Source: DASZTV01 sp035548125
Lineage (GTDB): Bacteria; Actinomycetota; Actinomycetes; JAFAQI01
Assembly (NCBI GenBank): GCA_035548125.1
Contig: DASZTV010000029.1
Location: 1-59,304, forward strand
Direction: 5' to 3'
Length of the DNA: 59,304 bases
A program made the position numbers and the translations under genes. Positions 49,317 to 58,092 of this stretch are shown one piece after another. Every line of letters starts with the position of its first letter. Positions within the stretch are counted from its first letter, which is position 1. The notes under the pieces are model-generated. The model saw only the letters and a list, made by a program, of their open reading frames with translations. It was not told where the DNA came from and did no database searches.

Positions 49317-50760
49317 CGGCGAGACCGGCCTCGGAGAGTGGATGCGCACCGGTCCGTCTGCCGGGCCGCTCGCCACACAGCCGCGGTGTCGGGAAGATCT
49401 TGCCCGGATTGGCGACGCCCGACGGATCGAACGCGCAGCGAACGAGCTGCATCACGTCGAGGTCCACCGGCGAGAACATCTTGCCCATGTGCGCGACCTT
49501 GTCGTGGCCGACGCCGTGCTCCCCGGTGATCGAGCCACCGTGCTCGAGGCACAGCTCGATGATCCGGTTGGAGACCTCCTCCGCGCGTTCGGTCTCCCCC
49601 TTCGACTCATCGAAGAGCACCAGCGGATGCAGGTTGCCGTCGCCGGCATGGAACACGTTCGCGACCCGCAGTCCTGCCGCGTCGGCGACCTCGTCGATCG
49701 CCTGCAGGACGCCCGCAAGGGCGGTGCGCGGGATGACGCCGTCCTGGACGATGTAGTCAGGGCTGATCCGCCCGACAGCGGCAAAGGCGGACTTGCGACC
49801 CGTCCAAATGAGCGCCCGTTCTGCGGCGTCAGCCGCAGAACGCAGCTCGAAGGCGCCAGCACGGCACAGCCGCTCGACGTCCACCAGCTGCGCGTCGACC
49901 TCGCACTTCGGCCCGTCGAGCTCGACGATCAGCACCGCCCCGGCACCCTCCGGGTAGCCCGGGTGCACGGCGGCCTCGGCGGCTTCGATCGCGAGTGCGT
50001 CCATCATCTCGATGGCAGCGGGCAGGACGCCCGCGGCGATGATCGCGCTGACCGCCTCACCTGCGGCCTCGATGGTGCGGAACGCGGCCAGCAACGTCTG
50101 CACCGCCTGCGGGCTCCGCAGCAGCCGTACCGTCGCCTCCGTCACGACACCGAGCGTCCCCTCGCTGCCGACGACCGCACCGACCACGTCGTAACCGACC
50201 GGGTCGGGCGCCCGGCCACCGAACCGCTCGACCGAGCCGTCAGGCATCACGACCTCGAGCCCGGTGACGTGGTGAGCCGTGAAGCCGTACTTCAGGCAGT
50301 GCGCACCGCCGGAGTTCTCCGCGACGTTGCCGCCGATGGTGCAGACCTGCTGGCTCGACGGGTCCGGCGCGTAGTAGTAGCCGTCGGGTGCGGCGGCCGC
50401 GGTCAGGTGGGCGTTGATGACGCCCGGCTCGACCACCGCGCGCTCATCCGCGACGTCGAGGTCGACGATCCGGTTCAACCGCGAGGTGACGACCAGCACG
50501 CCGTCGGTGCGCGGCAACGCGCCGCCGGACAACCCGGTACCCGAGCCTCGCGCGACGAACGGCACGGACAGCTCCGCGCAACGGCCGACGACGTACGCGA
50601 CGTCAGCCGTCGACTCCGCAAGGACGACGAGTCCCGGAGTCGAGCGGTACGACGACAGCCCGTCGCACTCGTACGTCCGTAGCTGGGACGGCTCAGTGAT
50701 GACCTGCTCGCGCTTGAGGCGCGCCAGGCAGTCAGCGGTGAGCTGCTCCAGCCCGTCCAT
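49306..50760 (-). CDS. glcD: Glycolate oxidase subunit GlcD (FAD-linked)
   Basis: This 484-residue FAD-linked oxidase is the catalytic subunit converting glycolate to glyoxylate. The PP-loop is VARGSGTGLSGGALP, followed by TIGGNVAENSGGAHCLKYG and VGSEGTLGVVTEATVRLL; the C-terminal cap has HAGDGNLHP and GEHGVGHDK. A D-lactate dehydrogenase role is an alternative for this family, but glcE and glcF follow in order. The ATG has TACGGT seven bases upstream. Malate synthase, which uses glyoxylate, lies just upstream on the same strand. Confidence 0.93.
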   Translation of the reverse strand: MDGLEQLTADCLARLKREQVITEPSQLRTYECDGLSSYRSTPGLVVLAESTADVAYVVGRCAELSVPFVARGSGTGLSGGALPRTDGVLVVTSRLNRIVDLDVADERAVVEPGVINAHLTAAAAPDGYYYAPDPSSQQVCTIGGNVAENSGGAHCLKYGFTAHHVTGLEVVMPDGSVERFGGRAPDPVGYDVVGAVVGSEGTLGVVTEATVRLLRSPQAVQTLLAAFRTIEAAGEAVSAIIAAGVLPAAIEMMDALAIEAAEAAVHPGYPEGAGAVLIVELDGPKCEVDAQLVDVERLCRAGAFELRSAADAAERALIWTGRKSAFAAVGRISPDYIVQDGVIPRTALAGVLQAIDEVADAAGLRVANVFHAGDGNLHPLVLFDESKGETERAEEVSNRIIELCLEHGGSITGEHGVGHDKVAHMGKMFSPVDLDVMQLVRCAFDPSGVANPGKIFPTPRLCGERPGRRTGAHPLSEAGLADVF

Positions 50761-50767
50761 GGGATGA

Positions 50768-50773
50768 ACCGTA
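50768..50773 (-). promoter_or_regulatory. Leaderless -10 box of glcD
   Basis: Minus-strand TACGGT lies seven bases before the glcD ATG in the 18-bp gap after aceB. glcDEF can therefore be transcribed separately from aceB. Confidence 0.5.
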
Positions 50774-50778
50774 GAGCG

Positions 50779-52377
50779 TTAGTCCTCGAGGAGGTCGTAG
50801 GCCGGAAGGGTGAGGAAGTCGACGAAGTCGTCGGCGAGGGCGACCTGTTCGAAGACCCGCCGGGCGTCGTCCCACTTGCCCTTGGCGAACGTCTCGTCGC
50901 CGACCTCGGTCTTGATCTCGGCCATCACCTCGTCGGCGACGCCACGCACGAGGTCCGCCGTGACCTGCTCGCCGGTGTCGGCGAGCTTCACGTCGTTGTG
51001 CACCCACTGCCAGACCTGTGAGCGCGAGATCTCCGCGGTCGCCGCGTCCTCCATCAGGTTGTGGATCGCGGCCGCCCCGACGCCGCGCAGCCACGACTCG
51101 ATGTAGCGGATGCCGACGTCGACGTTCATGCGCAGCCCGGCCGACGTGCGCTCCCCCGGTGTCTCGTTGGCCGCCAGGATCTTCGCCGCCGACACGTTGA
51201 CCTCGGGGCGCAGCCGGTCGATCTGGTTCGGCTTGTCGCCGAGGACCGCGTCGAACTCCGCCATCGCGGTGGCCACCAGGTCCGGGTGGGCAACCCACGT
51301 GCCGTCGAAGCCGTCATTGGCCTCGCGCTTCTTGTCGGCGGCCACCTTCTCGAGCGCGACCCGGTTGATCTCGGGGTCCTTTCGGCTCGGGATGAACGCC
51401 GCCATGCCACCCATCGCGAACGCGCCGCGCTTGTGGCAGGTCTGGACCAGCCGCTCGGTGTACGCCCGCATGAACGGGACGGTCATCGTGACGCTGTTGC
51501 GGTCCGGCAGCAGGTACTCCTCGCCGCGATCCCGGAACGTCTTGATCATCGAGAACATGTAGTCCCAGCGTCCGGCGTTGAGGCCGTAGGAGTGATCGCG
51601 CAGCTCGTAGAGGATCTCCTCCATCTCCAGCGCCGCCGGGATGGTCTCGATCAGCACCGTCGCCCGGATCGTGCCCTGCGGCAGACCGAGCGCGTCCTGC
51701 GCATGGACGAACACGTCGTTCCACAGCCGCGCTTCGAGGTGGGACTCCATCTTGGGCAGGTAGAAGTACGGCCGGGTGCCCTTGTCGAGCAGCCGCTGGC
51801 CGTTGTGGAAGATCACCAGGCCGAAGTCGAACAGGCCGCCGCTGATCGGCTGGTCGTCCACGAGGACGTGCTTCTCGGGCAGGTGCCACCCGCGCGGTCG
51901 TGGCATCAGCGTTGCGAGCTGCTCCTTGAGCGCATAGCTCTTGCCTTCGGGCGTGGTGAAGTCGATGCGACGCTCGATCGCGTCGGTCAGGTTGATCTGG
52001 CCCTGGACCTGGTTGTGCCAGTTCGGGGCGCTGGCGTCCTCGAAGTCGGCCATGAACACCTTCGCGCCGGAGTTGAGCGCGTTGATGAGCATCTTCTTCT
52101 CGGTGGGGCCGGTGATCTCGACGCGTCGGTCGACCAGGTCGGCGGGCGGCGCCACCCGCCACGAGTCGTCCTCGCGGATCTCCTTGGTCTCCGCCAGGAA
52201 GTCGAGCTTCCCCGTGTCGGCCGCCTCCTGGCGACGGGCCTGACGGCGCTCGAGCAGCTCGGCGCGGCGTGGCCCGAACGTCCGCTGCAGGTCCGCGACG
52301 AACGCGAGCGCCTCCGGCGTCAAAACCTCGTCGAACCGCTCCTCGATCGGCCCCGTCACCTTTGCGCTGCCAGACAT
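50779..52377 (-). CDS. aceB: Malate synthase A
   Basis: This 532-residue malate synthase condenses glyoxylate and acetyl-CoA to malate. It has the A-type length and motifs: KVFMADFEDASAPNW, the RATVLIETIPAALEMEEILYEL core with the metal-binding Glu, LNAGRWDYMFSMIK, MGGMAAFIP and DGTWVAHPDL. A Shine-Dalgarno GAGGAG lies upstream of the ATG, in a short leader that contains a GTCGTC/GACGAC inverted repeat (52394-52414). With glcDEF it makes a glycolate-to-malate route. Isocitrate lyase is not in the window. Confidence 0.96.
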   Translation of the reverse strand: MSGSAKVTGPIEERFDEVLTPEALAFVADLQRTFGPRRAELLERRQARRQEAADTGKLDFLAETKEIREDDSWRVAPPADLVDRRVEITGPTEKKMLINALNSGAKVFMADFEDASAPNWHNQVQGQINLTDAIERRIDFTTPEGKSYALKEQLATLMPRPRGWHLPEKHVLVDDQPISGGLFDFGLVIFHNGQRLLDKGTRPYFYLPKMESHLEARLWNDVFVHAQDALGLPQGTIRATVLIETIPAALEMEEILYELRDHSYGLNAGRWDYMFSMIKTFRDRGEEYLLPDRNSVTMTVPFMRAYTERLVQTCHKRGAFAMGGMAAFIPSRKDPEINRVALEKVAADKKREANDGFDGTWVAHPDLVATAMAEFDAVLGDKPNQIDRLRPEVNVSAAKILAANETPGERTSAGLRMNVDVGIRYIESWLRGVGAAAIHNLMEDAATAEISRSQVWQWVHNDVKLADTGEQVTADLVRGVADEVMAEIKTEVGDETFAKGKWDDARRVFEQVALADDFVDFLTLPAYDLLED

Positions 52378-52422
52378 ACCCGCTCCTCAAGTCGTCGAAG
52401 TCGAAGACGACGTAGAGGTTAG

Positions 52423-53049
52423 TCAGAGCCCGAGCCGAGCCTCGCGAAGCGAGGCGACGGCTTCGGCGTCGCCGCTCAGCTCCACCTGCGCGATGTCCTT
52501 GCGGTTGAAGGTGTAGAGCAGGATCTCGCCCACCAGACCCGTGATCCGGACCGTCGGCCCGGTGCCGCCGACAACCGCGCGGCCGCCGTTCTCCGCGACG
52601 ACCTCGACTTGTACGCCGCGAGCGCGCCGAAGCGACAGCCGCAACGAGCGCCGCAGCCGGTCCCACATCGCGGCGTCCATCGCGTCAGGAAGGTCGCGCG
52701 GACCCTCTCCGTTCGCGCGGCGTACGTCCTCGTGGTGCACGAAGTACTCGAACAGGTTCACCTGCTCGTCGAGCGGTCGCATCAGCAGCGGCGGGCCGGC
52801 AGCCACCCGTGCCAACACGTCGTCGAACGTGTGGACCCGCAGCACGCTCGCCATGACGCGGTCGGTGTGCGTCGCGAACGGTCCGCCGAGAACGACGCCG
52901 GGGCCGGCGTCGGGGCGGCGCTCCCTGACATAGAGGTGTGCCGCCAGATCGGCGGTCGTCCAGCCGGTGCACGCCGTGGGCGCGTCCGGTCCCAGTCGGC
53001 GCATCAGATCGACCAGCTCGGCCCGCTCGCCTCTCGCCCACGTGCTCAT
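52423..53049 (-). CDS. TIGR03085 family (DinB/MDMPI-like) metal-binding protein
   Basis: This 208-residue protein of the actinobacterial TIGR03085 family belongs to the four-helix DinB/maleylpyruvate-isomerase-like superfamily. Candidate metal ligands are His in TTADLAAHLYVRERRPDAG and His in FEYFVHHEDVRRAN, with a C-terminal beta domain (TVRITGLVGEILLYTFNR). Some relatives use mycothiol. The function is unknown. The start is ATG at 53049, with minus-strand CATCCT (53058-53063) upstream and AGGAGG almost touching the start. It diverges from the FAR-HAD gene across only 20 bp. Confidence 0.85.
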   Translation of the reverse strand: MSTWARGERAELVDLMRRLGPDAPTACTGWTTADLAAHLYVRERRPDAGPGVVLGGPFATHTDRVMASVLRVHTFDDVLARVAAGPPLLMRPLDEQVNLFEYFVHHEDVRRANGEGPRDLPDAMDAAMWDRLRRSLRLSLRRARGVQVEVVAENGGRAVVGGTGPTVRITGLVGEILLYTFNRKDIAQVELSGDAEAVASLREARLGL

Positions 53050-53069
53050 GCCTCCTAGGATGCCAACTC
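53050..53069. promoter_or_regulatory. 20-bp divergent gap with overlapping -10 boxes
   Basis: Plus-strand TAGGAT (53056-53061, eight bases before the FAR-HAD ATG) overlaps minus-strand CATCCT (53058-53063, seven or eight bases before the TIGR03085 ATG). The two promoters cannot be used at once on one DNA molecule. Confidence 0.45.
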
Positions 53070-55334
53070 ATGACCAATCCGCCGATTGCGGCGGCCCTGG
53101 CCGGTCGGCACGTTCTCGTCACCGGCGCAACCGGGTTCGTCGGCGAAGCGCTGCTGGAGCGGCTGCTCTTCGACCTGCCGGAAACCCGGGTCGCGCTGCT
53201 CGTCCGCGCTCGCGGGATGACGCCCGCCGCGCAGCGGGTGGAGCACCTGCTGGCCGGCGCTGCGTTCGGCCGGCTCCGCGACCGGGACGGCGCCGAGGCC
53301 GTCAAGGCGCTGGTCGGCACCCGGATCACGGTCATCGAAGGCGACCTCGACCACGTCCCGCCGCTGCCAGGCGATCTCGACGTCGTCATCCACTGCGCCG
53401 GCGAGGTCTCGTTCGACCCGCCGATCGACGAGGGCTTCGCGACGAACCTCGGCGGCACGCTCAACCTGCTCGCCGCGGTCGAGGCGAGCGGCTCCCGGCC
53501 GCACTATGTCCACGTGTCGACGGCGTACGTCGCCGGCCGCCAGCAGGGACACATTCGTGAGGGCCGGCTGGAGCACTCCGTCGACTGGCGGTACGAAGCC
53601 GACCTCGCCTCGCAGCTGCGGGCGCGGGTAGAGGTCGAGAGCCGGACGGCGGAGCGGCTGGCGGAGTTCAGCAACGAGGCCGAGAAGCAGCACGACGTGA
53701 CCGGCGCTTCCTCGGTGTCCGCGGAGGCTGAGAAGCGGCGCGCGCAGTGGGTGAGCAAGGCGCTCGTCGATGCGGGCCGGGAGCGCGGCCGCAGCCTCGG
53801 CTGGACTGACTGCTACACGTTCACCAAGGCGATGGCGGAGCGCGCGGTCGAGGAGACCGCCGTCCACCTTCCGGTCACGGTCCTGCGCCCGAGCATCATC
53901 GAGAGCGCACTGGAGCAGCCGTTCCCCGGCTGGATCCAGGGCTTCAAGATGGCCGAGCCGATCATCCTGGCGTTCGGCCGCGGTGACCTTCCGGAGTTCC
54001 CGGCCATCCCCGACGGCGTCCTCGACGTGATCCCGGTCGACCTCGTCGTCAACGCCACGCTCGCCGCGGCCGCGCAGTCGCCGGAGCCCGGCTCGCCGGC
54101 GTACTACACGATCTGCTCGGGTGCCCGGAACCCGCTTCGCTTCGGGCTGCTGTACGAGCTGGTGCGCGAGTACTTCATCGAGCACCCGATGGTGCAGCGC
54201 GACCGCGGCGAGGTGAAGGTTCCACAGTGGAACTGGCCGGGGTCCGCGCGGGTCGGGCAGCTGATCAAGATCGCGGAGCGGGCACAGCGCACGGCGGACC
54301 GGGTCGTCACCTCGCTGCCCCGCTCCAACCGCACCCGCGGCTGGGCGAAGTCGCTCGACCGACAGAAGGGTCGCATCGAGTTCCTCCGCCGTTACTTCGA
54401 CCTCTACCAGCCCTACACGGAGGCGGAGCTCCACTTCACCGACAACGCGACGTACGCGTTGCACGAGGCGCTCGATCCCGCAGATGCCGAGCGGTTCGGA
54501 TTCGACGCGGCGGTGATCGACTGGCGCTACTACCTGCAGGACGTGCACGTCCCGGCCGTCGTCACGCCGATGACGGCCCTGCAGGCCATGCGCGAACCGC
54601 GCCCCGAACCATCGCGGCAGGCCGCCACCGCAGGCGCCGACGTCGTCGCCGTCTTCGACATGGACGGCACGCTGCTGTCGAGCAACGTGGTCGAGGCCTA
54701 CCTCTCGCTGCGCCTCCGGGAGCTCGGACCGGCGGCCAAGGCGAAGGAGCTCGGCGACGTCGCCAAGGCGCTGCCCCGCTGGTTGGCCACCGAGCGCCGC
54801 GACCGTTCCGCGTTCCTTCGGATGGTCTACCGCCGCTACGAGGGCGCCTCGCTCGCCGAGCTGAACCGGACCGTCGACGATCACGTCCGCGAGTCGATGC
54901 TCAACCGGCTCGCCCCGGCGGCGGTGCGCGCCATCCGGGAGCATCGCGCTGCCGGACACCGGCTGGTCCTGGTCACCGGCGCGATCACGCCGCTGACCCG
55001 GCCCATCGCACCGCTGTTCGACGAGATCGTCGCGGCCGAGCTGCAGACCGACTCCTCCGGTCGCTGCACCGGGCTCCTCGAGCGGCCGCCTCTCGTCGGC
55101 GAGTCGCGCGCCGCCTGGCTGCGGCACCGGGCCGCCGAAGAGGGCTGGGACCTGCGCGCCAGCTACGCCTACGCCGACTCGGCGAGCGACCTTCCGCTGC
55201 TGCGCGCGGTCGGCCACCCGGTCGCGATCGACCCGGATGTCGTCCTGTCCCGCGTCGCGCGCAAGGAACGGTGGCCGGTAGAAATCTGGCACGCCGGGAC
55301 GGCGCCGAAGCGCGAAGCGCTGGTGGCGCAATGA
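53070..55334 (+). CDS. Fatty acyl-CoA reductase with FAR_C-like region fused to HAD-IB phosphatase
   Basis: This 755-residue, three-part protein begins with an extended-SDR reductase (about 12-350): NAD(P)-binding VLVTGATGFVGEALLERLL, STAY at Ser150, and catalytic Tyr249/Lys253 in YTFTKAMAE, the signature of fatty acyl-CoA reductases. Residues about 440-500 (FTDNATYALHEALDP, AAVIDWRYYL) resemble the FAR_C 'sterile' domain of eukaryotic FARs. Residues about 526-750 are a HAD-IB phosphatase with FDMDGTLL (Asp530/Asp532), a conserved LVTGA and ADSASDLPLL. Reduction of an acyl-CoA to aldehyde or alcohol plus removal of a phosphate is inferred. The next gene overlaps as ATGA. Confidence 0.88.
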   Translation: MTNPPIAAALAGRHVLVTGATGFVGEALLERLLFDLPETRVALLVRARGMTPAAQRVEHLLAGAAFGRLRDRDGAEAVKALVGTRITVIEGDLDHVPPLPGDLDVVIHCAGEVSFDPPIDEGFATNLGGTLNLLAAVEASGSRPHYVHVSTAYVAGRQQGHIREGRLEHSVDWRYEADLASQLRARVEVESRTAERLAEFSNEAEKQHDVTGASSVSAEAEKRRAQWVSKALVDAGRERGRSLGWTDCYTFTKAMAERAVEETAVHLPVTVLRPSIIESALEQPFPGWIQGFKMAEPIILAFGRGDLPEFPAIPDGVLDVIPVDLVVNATLAAAAQSPEPGSPAYYTICSGARNPLRFGLLYELVREYFIEHPMVQRDRGEVKVPQWNWPGSARVGQLIKIAERAQRTADRVVTSLPRSNRTRGWAKSLDRQKGRIEFLRRYFDLYQPYTEAELHFTDNATYALHEALDPADAERFGFDAAVIDWRYYLQDVHVPAVVTPMTALQAMREPRPEPSRQAATAGADVVAVFDMDGTLLSSNVVEAYLSLRLRELGPAAKAKELGDVAKALPRWLATERRDRSAFLRMVYRRYEGASLAELNRTVDDHVRESMLNRLAPAAVRAIREHRAAGHRLVLVTGAITPLTRPIAPLFDEIVAAELQTDSSGRCTGLLERPPLVGESRAAWLRHRAAEEGWDLRASYAYADSASDLPLLRAVGHPVAIDPDVVLSRVARKERWPVEIWHAGTAPKREALVAQ

Positions 55335-56512
55335 TCACCGCGCTCGAGGTCTACCGGTCGCTGCCGCGTTACGTCGCCGCGCGCGCCATCGGATCCCGCG
55401 CGCCGGGACTGCTCGCCGGACCCCTTGCGCCGCTTCGGCTCGTGCACCGCGACGGGCCGCGCACTCCCGGTGACGGATGGGTACGGGTCCGGCCGCGGCT
55501 GTCCGGCATCTGCGGTAGTGACCTTGCCACGCTGTCCGGCCACACCTCTCTTTACTTCACGCCGCTGGTGTCGATGCCGTTCGTTCCAGGCCACGAGGTG
55601 GTGGGCGAGACCCGCGACGACGCACCCGGCATCCCGGCCGGAAGCCGCGTCGTCATCGACCCGCTCCTGGGCTGCGAAGCAAGAGGCCTGGTCAAGTGCG
55701 CAGCCTGCGAAGCAGGGCAGCGCAACCGCTGTGACCGGATCACCGTCGGCCACATCTCCCCCGGCCTGCAGACCGGCTACTGCGCCGACACCGGAGGGGG
55801 CTGGAGCGGCGAGCTGGTCGCTCACGTGTCGCAGTTGCACGTCGTCCCCGACGACCTGCCGGACGAGCGCGCCGTGCTCGTCGAGCCGCTCGCCTGCGCG
55901 ATCCATATCGCGAGGCGCGCAGCGCCGGATGACGGCGGATCCGTGCTCGTGGTCGGGGCCGGCGCAGTAGGCCTCTTCACCGCGCTTGCGTTGAAGGAGC
56001 TCACGCCGGCGAGCCAGATCACTGTCGTCGCGAAGCACGCCAAGCAAGCGCAGCTGGCGAGGACGATGGGTGCGACCGACGTCGTCAGCCCGTCGGAGGT
56101 CGCGGGCGCCGTGCGGAGAAGCACGAGGGCGCTGCGCCTCGAGCCCGAGCGGGGCCCGGCGTATCTACTCGGCGGCGTCGACGTCGCGATCGACGCGGTC
56201 GGCTCCCGGGGCTCGATCGACACCGCGCTTCGCTCCGTCCGGGCGGGTGGCCGGGTGGTCCTCGGCGGGGTGCCCGGGGACGGCGTGGACATGACGCCCG
56301 CATGGTTCCGCGAGCTCGACGTGACGGGCGCATACGCGAGCGCCGGTGACGCGTTCGACGTCGCGATGCGACTCGCGCACGATGCGCCGCTCGACGACCT
56401 GCTCGGTGTCGCCTACCCGCTCGATCGATGGCGAGAGGCCCTCGACCACGCGCACGACGGTGGCCGGTTGGGAACCCTGAAAGTTGCGTTCGACCTGAGG
56501 AGAGCGTCCTAG
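55331..56512 (+). CDS. Zinc-binding alcohol dehydrogenase family protein
   Basis: This 393-residue medium-chain dehydrogenase has catalytic-zinc ligands in GICGSDL and FVPGHEVVGE, structural-zinc cysteines in VKCAACEAGQRNRCDR, and NAD(P) binding in VLVVGAGAVGLFTALAL. It would interconvert an alcohol and an aldehyde or ketone; the obvious guess is a product of the reductase encoded just before it. An unusually long insert between the NAD domain strands (about 250-275) separates SPSEV from the next helix. The ATG overlaps the FAR-HAD stop by four bases. Confidence 0.9.
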   Translation: MITALEVYRSLPRYVAARAIGSRAPGLLAGPLAPLRLVHRDGPRTPGDGWVRVRPRLSGICGSDLATLSGHTSLYFTPLVSMPFVPGHEVVGETRDDAPGIPAGSRVVIDPLLGCEARGLVKCAACEAGQRNRCDRITVGHISPGLQTGYCADTGGGWSGELVAHVSQLHVVPDDLPDERAVLVEPLACAIHIARRAAPDDGGSVLVVGAGAVGLFTALALKELTPASQITVVAKHAKQAQLARTMGATDVVSPSEVAGAVRRSTRALRLEPERGPAYLLGGVDVAIDAVGSRGSIDTALRSVRAGGRVVLGGVPGDGVDMTPAWFRELDVTGAYASAGDAFDVAMRLAHDAPLDDLLGVAYPLDRWREALDHAHDGGRLGTLKVAFDLRRAS

Positions 56513-56514
56513 CG

Positions 56515-58092
56515 ATGTCCAGACCAGGCTTTGTCCTCAACGTGGACGAGCGGACGCCGCCGCTGCTGATGCACTCCGGCGAGTCCTTCCACCTTCAGGA
56601 GTTCCCGCTCGGCACCCGGGTGATCTACCCGCCGGAGTCGTTGCCCGGCGTCGTCGATGTCGACGAGGCGATCGAGCAGGCGTTGCTCAGCCCGATCGAC
56701 TCCGAGCCGCTGCCCGCGTTGCTGCGACCCGGGATGAAGCTGACGATCGCCTTCGACGACATCTCCCTCCCGCTGCCGCCGATGCGCAAGCCGGACATCC
56801 GCCAGCGCGTGCTGGAACACGTCCTGCAACATGCCGCCGACGCCGGGGTCGACGACGTCGAGCTGATCGTCGCGACCGCGCTCCATCGCCGGATGACCGG
56901 CGCGGAGATCAAGGCCGCCGTCGGGGAGCGGGTCTACCGGTCGTTCTGGCCGGACCACCTCTACAACTTCGACGCCGAGGACCGGGACAACCTCGCCCAC
57001 CTCGGTACGACGGAGCAGGGCGAGGACGTCGAGATCTCCAAGCGGGCGGCGGAGTCCGACCTGCTCGTCTACGTCAACGTCAACCTGGTCGCGATGGACG
57101 GCGGTTGGAAGTCCACGGCGGTCGGGCTCGCGTCGTACAACTCGCTGCGCCACCACCACAACGCGCACACGATGATCCACTCCCGGTCGTTCATGGATCC
57201 GCGGCACTCCGAGCTGCATTCCAGCGCCTGGCGGATGGGCCGGATCATCAACGAGCACGTCAAGGTGTTCCAGATCGAGACCACACTCAACAACGACGCG
57301 TTCCCGTCGCAGTACGGCTTCCTCACCAAGCGCGAGTGGGAGTGGTCGCTGAAGGACCAAGCCCTGTTCCTCGGGGCGAAGCGGGGCCTCGACCTGCTCC
57401 CCGCGAAGCAGCGCCGGCAGGTCTTCCAGAAGATGGAGGCGCCTTACGCGCTGACCGGCATCTCCGCCGGAGCGGTCGAGCCGGTGCACGAGCAGACCCT
57501 CGAGCGGGTGCACCGTCAGCAGCTGGTCGAGGTCGACGGTCAGACCGACGTGCTCGTGATGGGCCTGCCGTACCTGTGCCCGTACAACGTCAACAGCGTG
57601 ATGAACCCGATCCTCGCCGCCTGCCTCGGGCTCGGGTACTTCTTCAACATGTACCGAGGCAAGCCCTTGGTCCGCGAAGGCGGCGTGATCATCCTCGACC
57701 ACCCGGTGCCGTGGGAGTTCTCGACGCTGCACCACCCGAGCTACGTCGACTTCTTCGACGAGGTGCTCGCGGAGAGCACCGACCCGAAGGTCATCGGTCC
57801 CAAGTTCGAGCAGCAGTACGCGACCGACCCTTGGTACACGCACCTGTACCGGACCTCGCACGCCTACCACGGCGTTCACCCCTTCTACATGTGGTACTGG
57901 TGCGCGCACGCTCTCGACCACGTCGGGCAGGTCATCTGGGTCGGCGGCGACCGCCGCGCGGTGGCGCGGATGGGCATGCGGTCCGCCTCGACCTTCGCCG
58001 ACGCCCTCGAGCTCGCCCGCGACACGGTCGGCAGCAGCCCGACCATCACCTACACGCACAACCCGCCACATCTCCTCGCGGACGTGAAGTGA
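56515..58092 (+). CDS. LarA-like (DUF2088) protein, altered nickel-pincer residues
   Basis: This 525-residue protein shares the LarA (nickel-pincer lactate racemase) fold. Family features are FDDISLPLPPMRKPDI, ATALHRRMTGAEI (His124), DGGWKS (Lys199) and HHHN (His215). The spacing matches LarA residues His108, Lys184 and His200, so cofactor binding through the lysine is plausible. The position of LarA His174 is not histidine here, so lactate racemase activity is doubtful. No larB, larC or larE maturation gene is in the window. The ATG lies two bases after the dehydrogenase stop. It is presumably an epimerase-like step in the same pathway. Confidence 0.8.
   Translation: MSRPGFVLNVDERTPPLLMHSGESFHLQEFPLGTRVIYPPESLPGVVDVDEAIEQALLSPIDSEPLPALLRPGMKLTIAFDDISLPLPPMRKPDIRQRVLEHVLQHAADAGVDDVELIVATALHRRMTGAEIKAAVGERVYRSFWPDHLYNFDAEDRDNLAHLGTTEQGEDVEISKRAAESDLLVYVNVNLVAMDGGWKSTAVGLASYNSLRHHHNAHTMIHSRSFMDPRHSELHSSAWRMGRIINEHVKVFQIETTLNNDAFPSQYGFLTKREWEWSLKDQALFLGAKRGLDLLPAKQRRQVFQKMEAPYALTGISAGAVEPVHEQTLERVHRQQLVEVDGQTDVLVMGLPYLCPYNVNSVMNPILAACLGLGYFFNMYRGKPLVREGGVIILDHPVPWEFSTLHHPSYVDFFDEVLAESTDPKVIGPKFEQQYATDPWYTHLYRTSHAYHGVHPFYMWYWCAHALDHVGQVIWVGGDRRAVARMGMRSASTFADALELARDTVGSSPTITYTHNPPHLLADVK

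Noticed and set aside
53055..55331. 758-codon frame antisense to the FAR-HAD gene
   Set aside because: Mirror frame of a well-supported gene with intact catalytic motifs; no recognisable protein features.
56515..58092. Lactate racemase LarA
   Set aside because: One catalytic histidine is replaced and no larBCE genes are present; only the fold is claimed.
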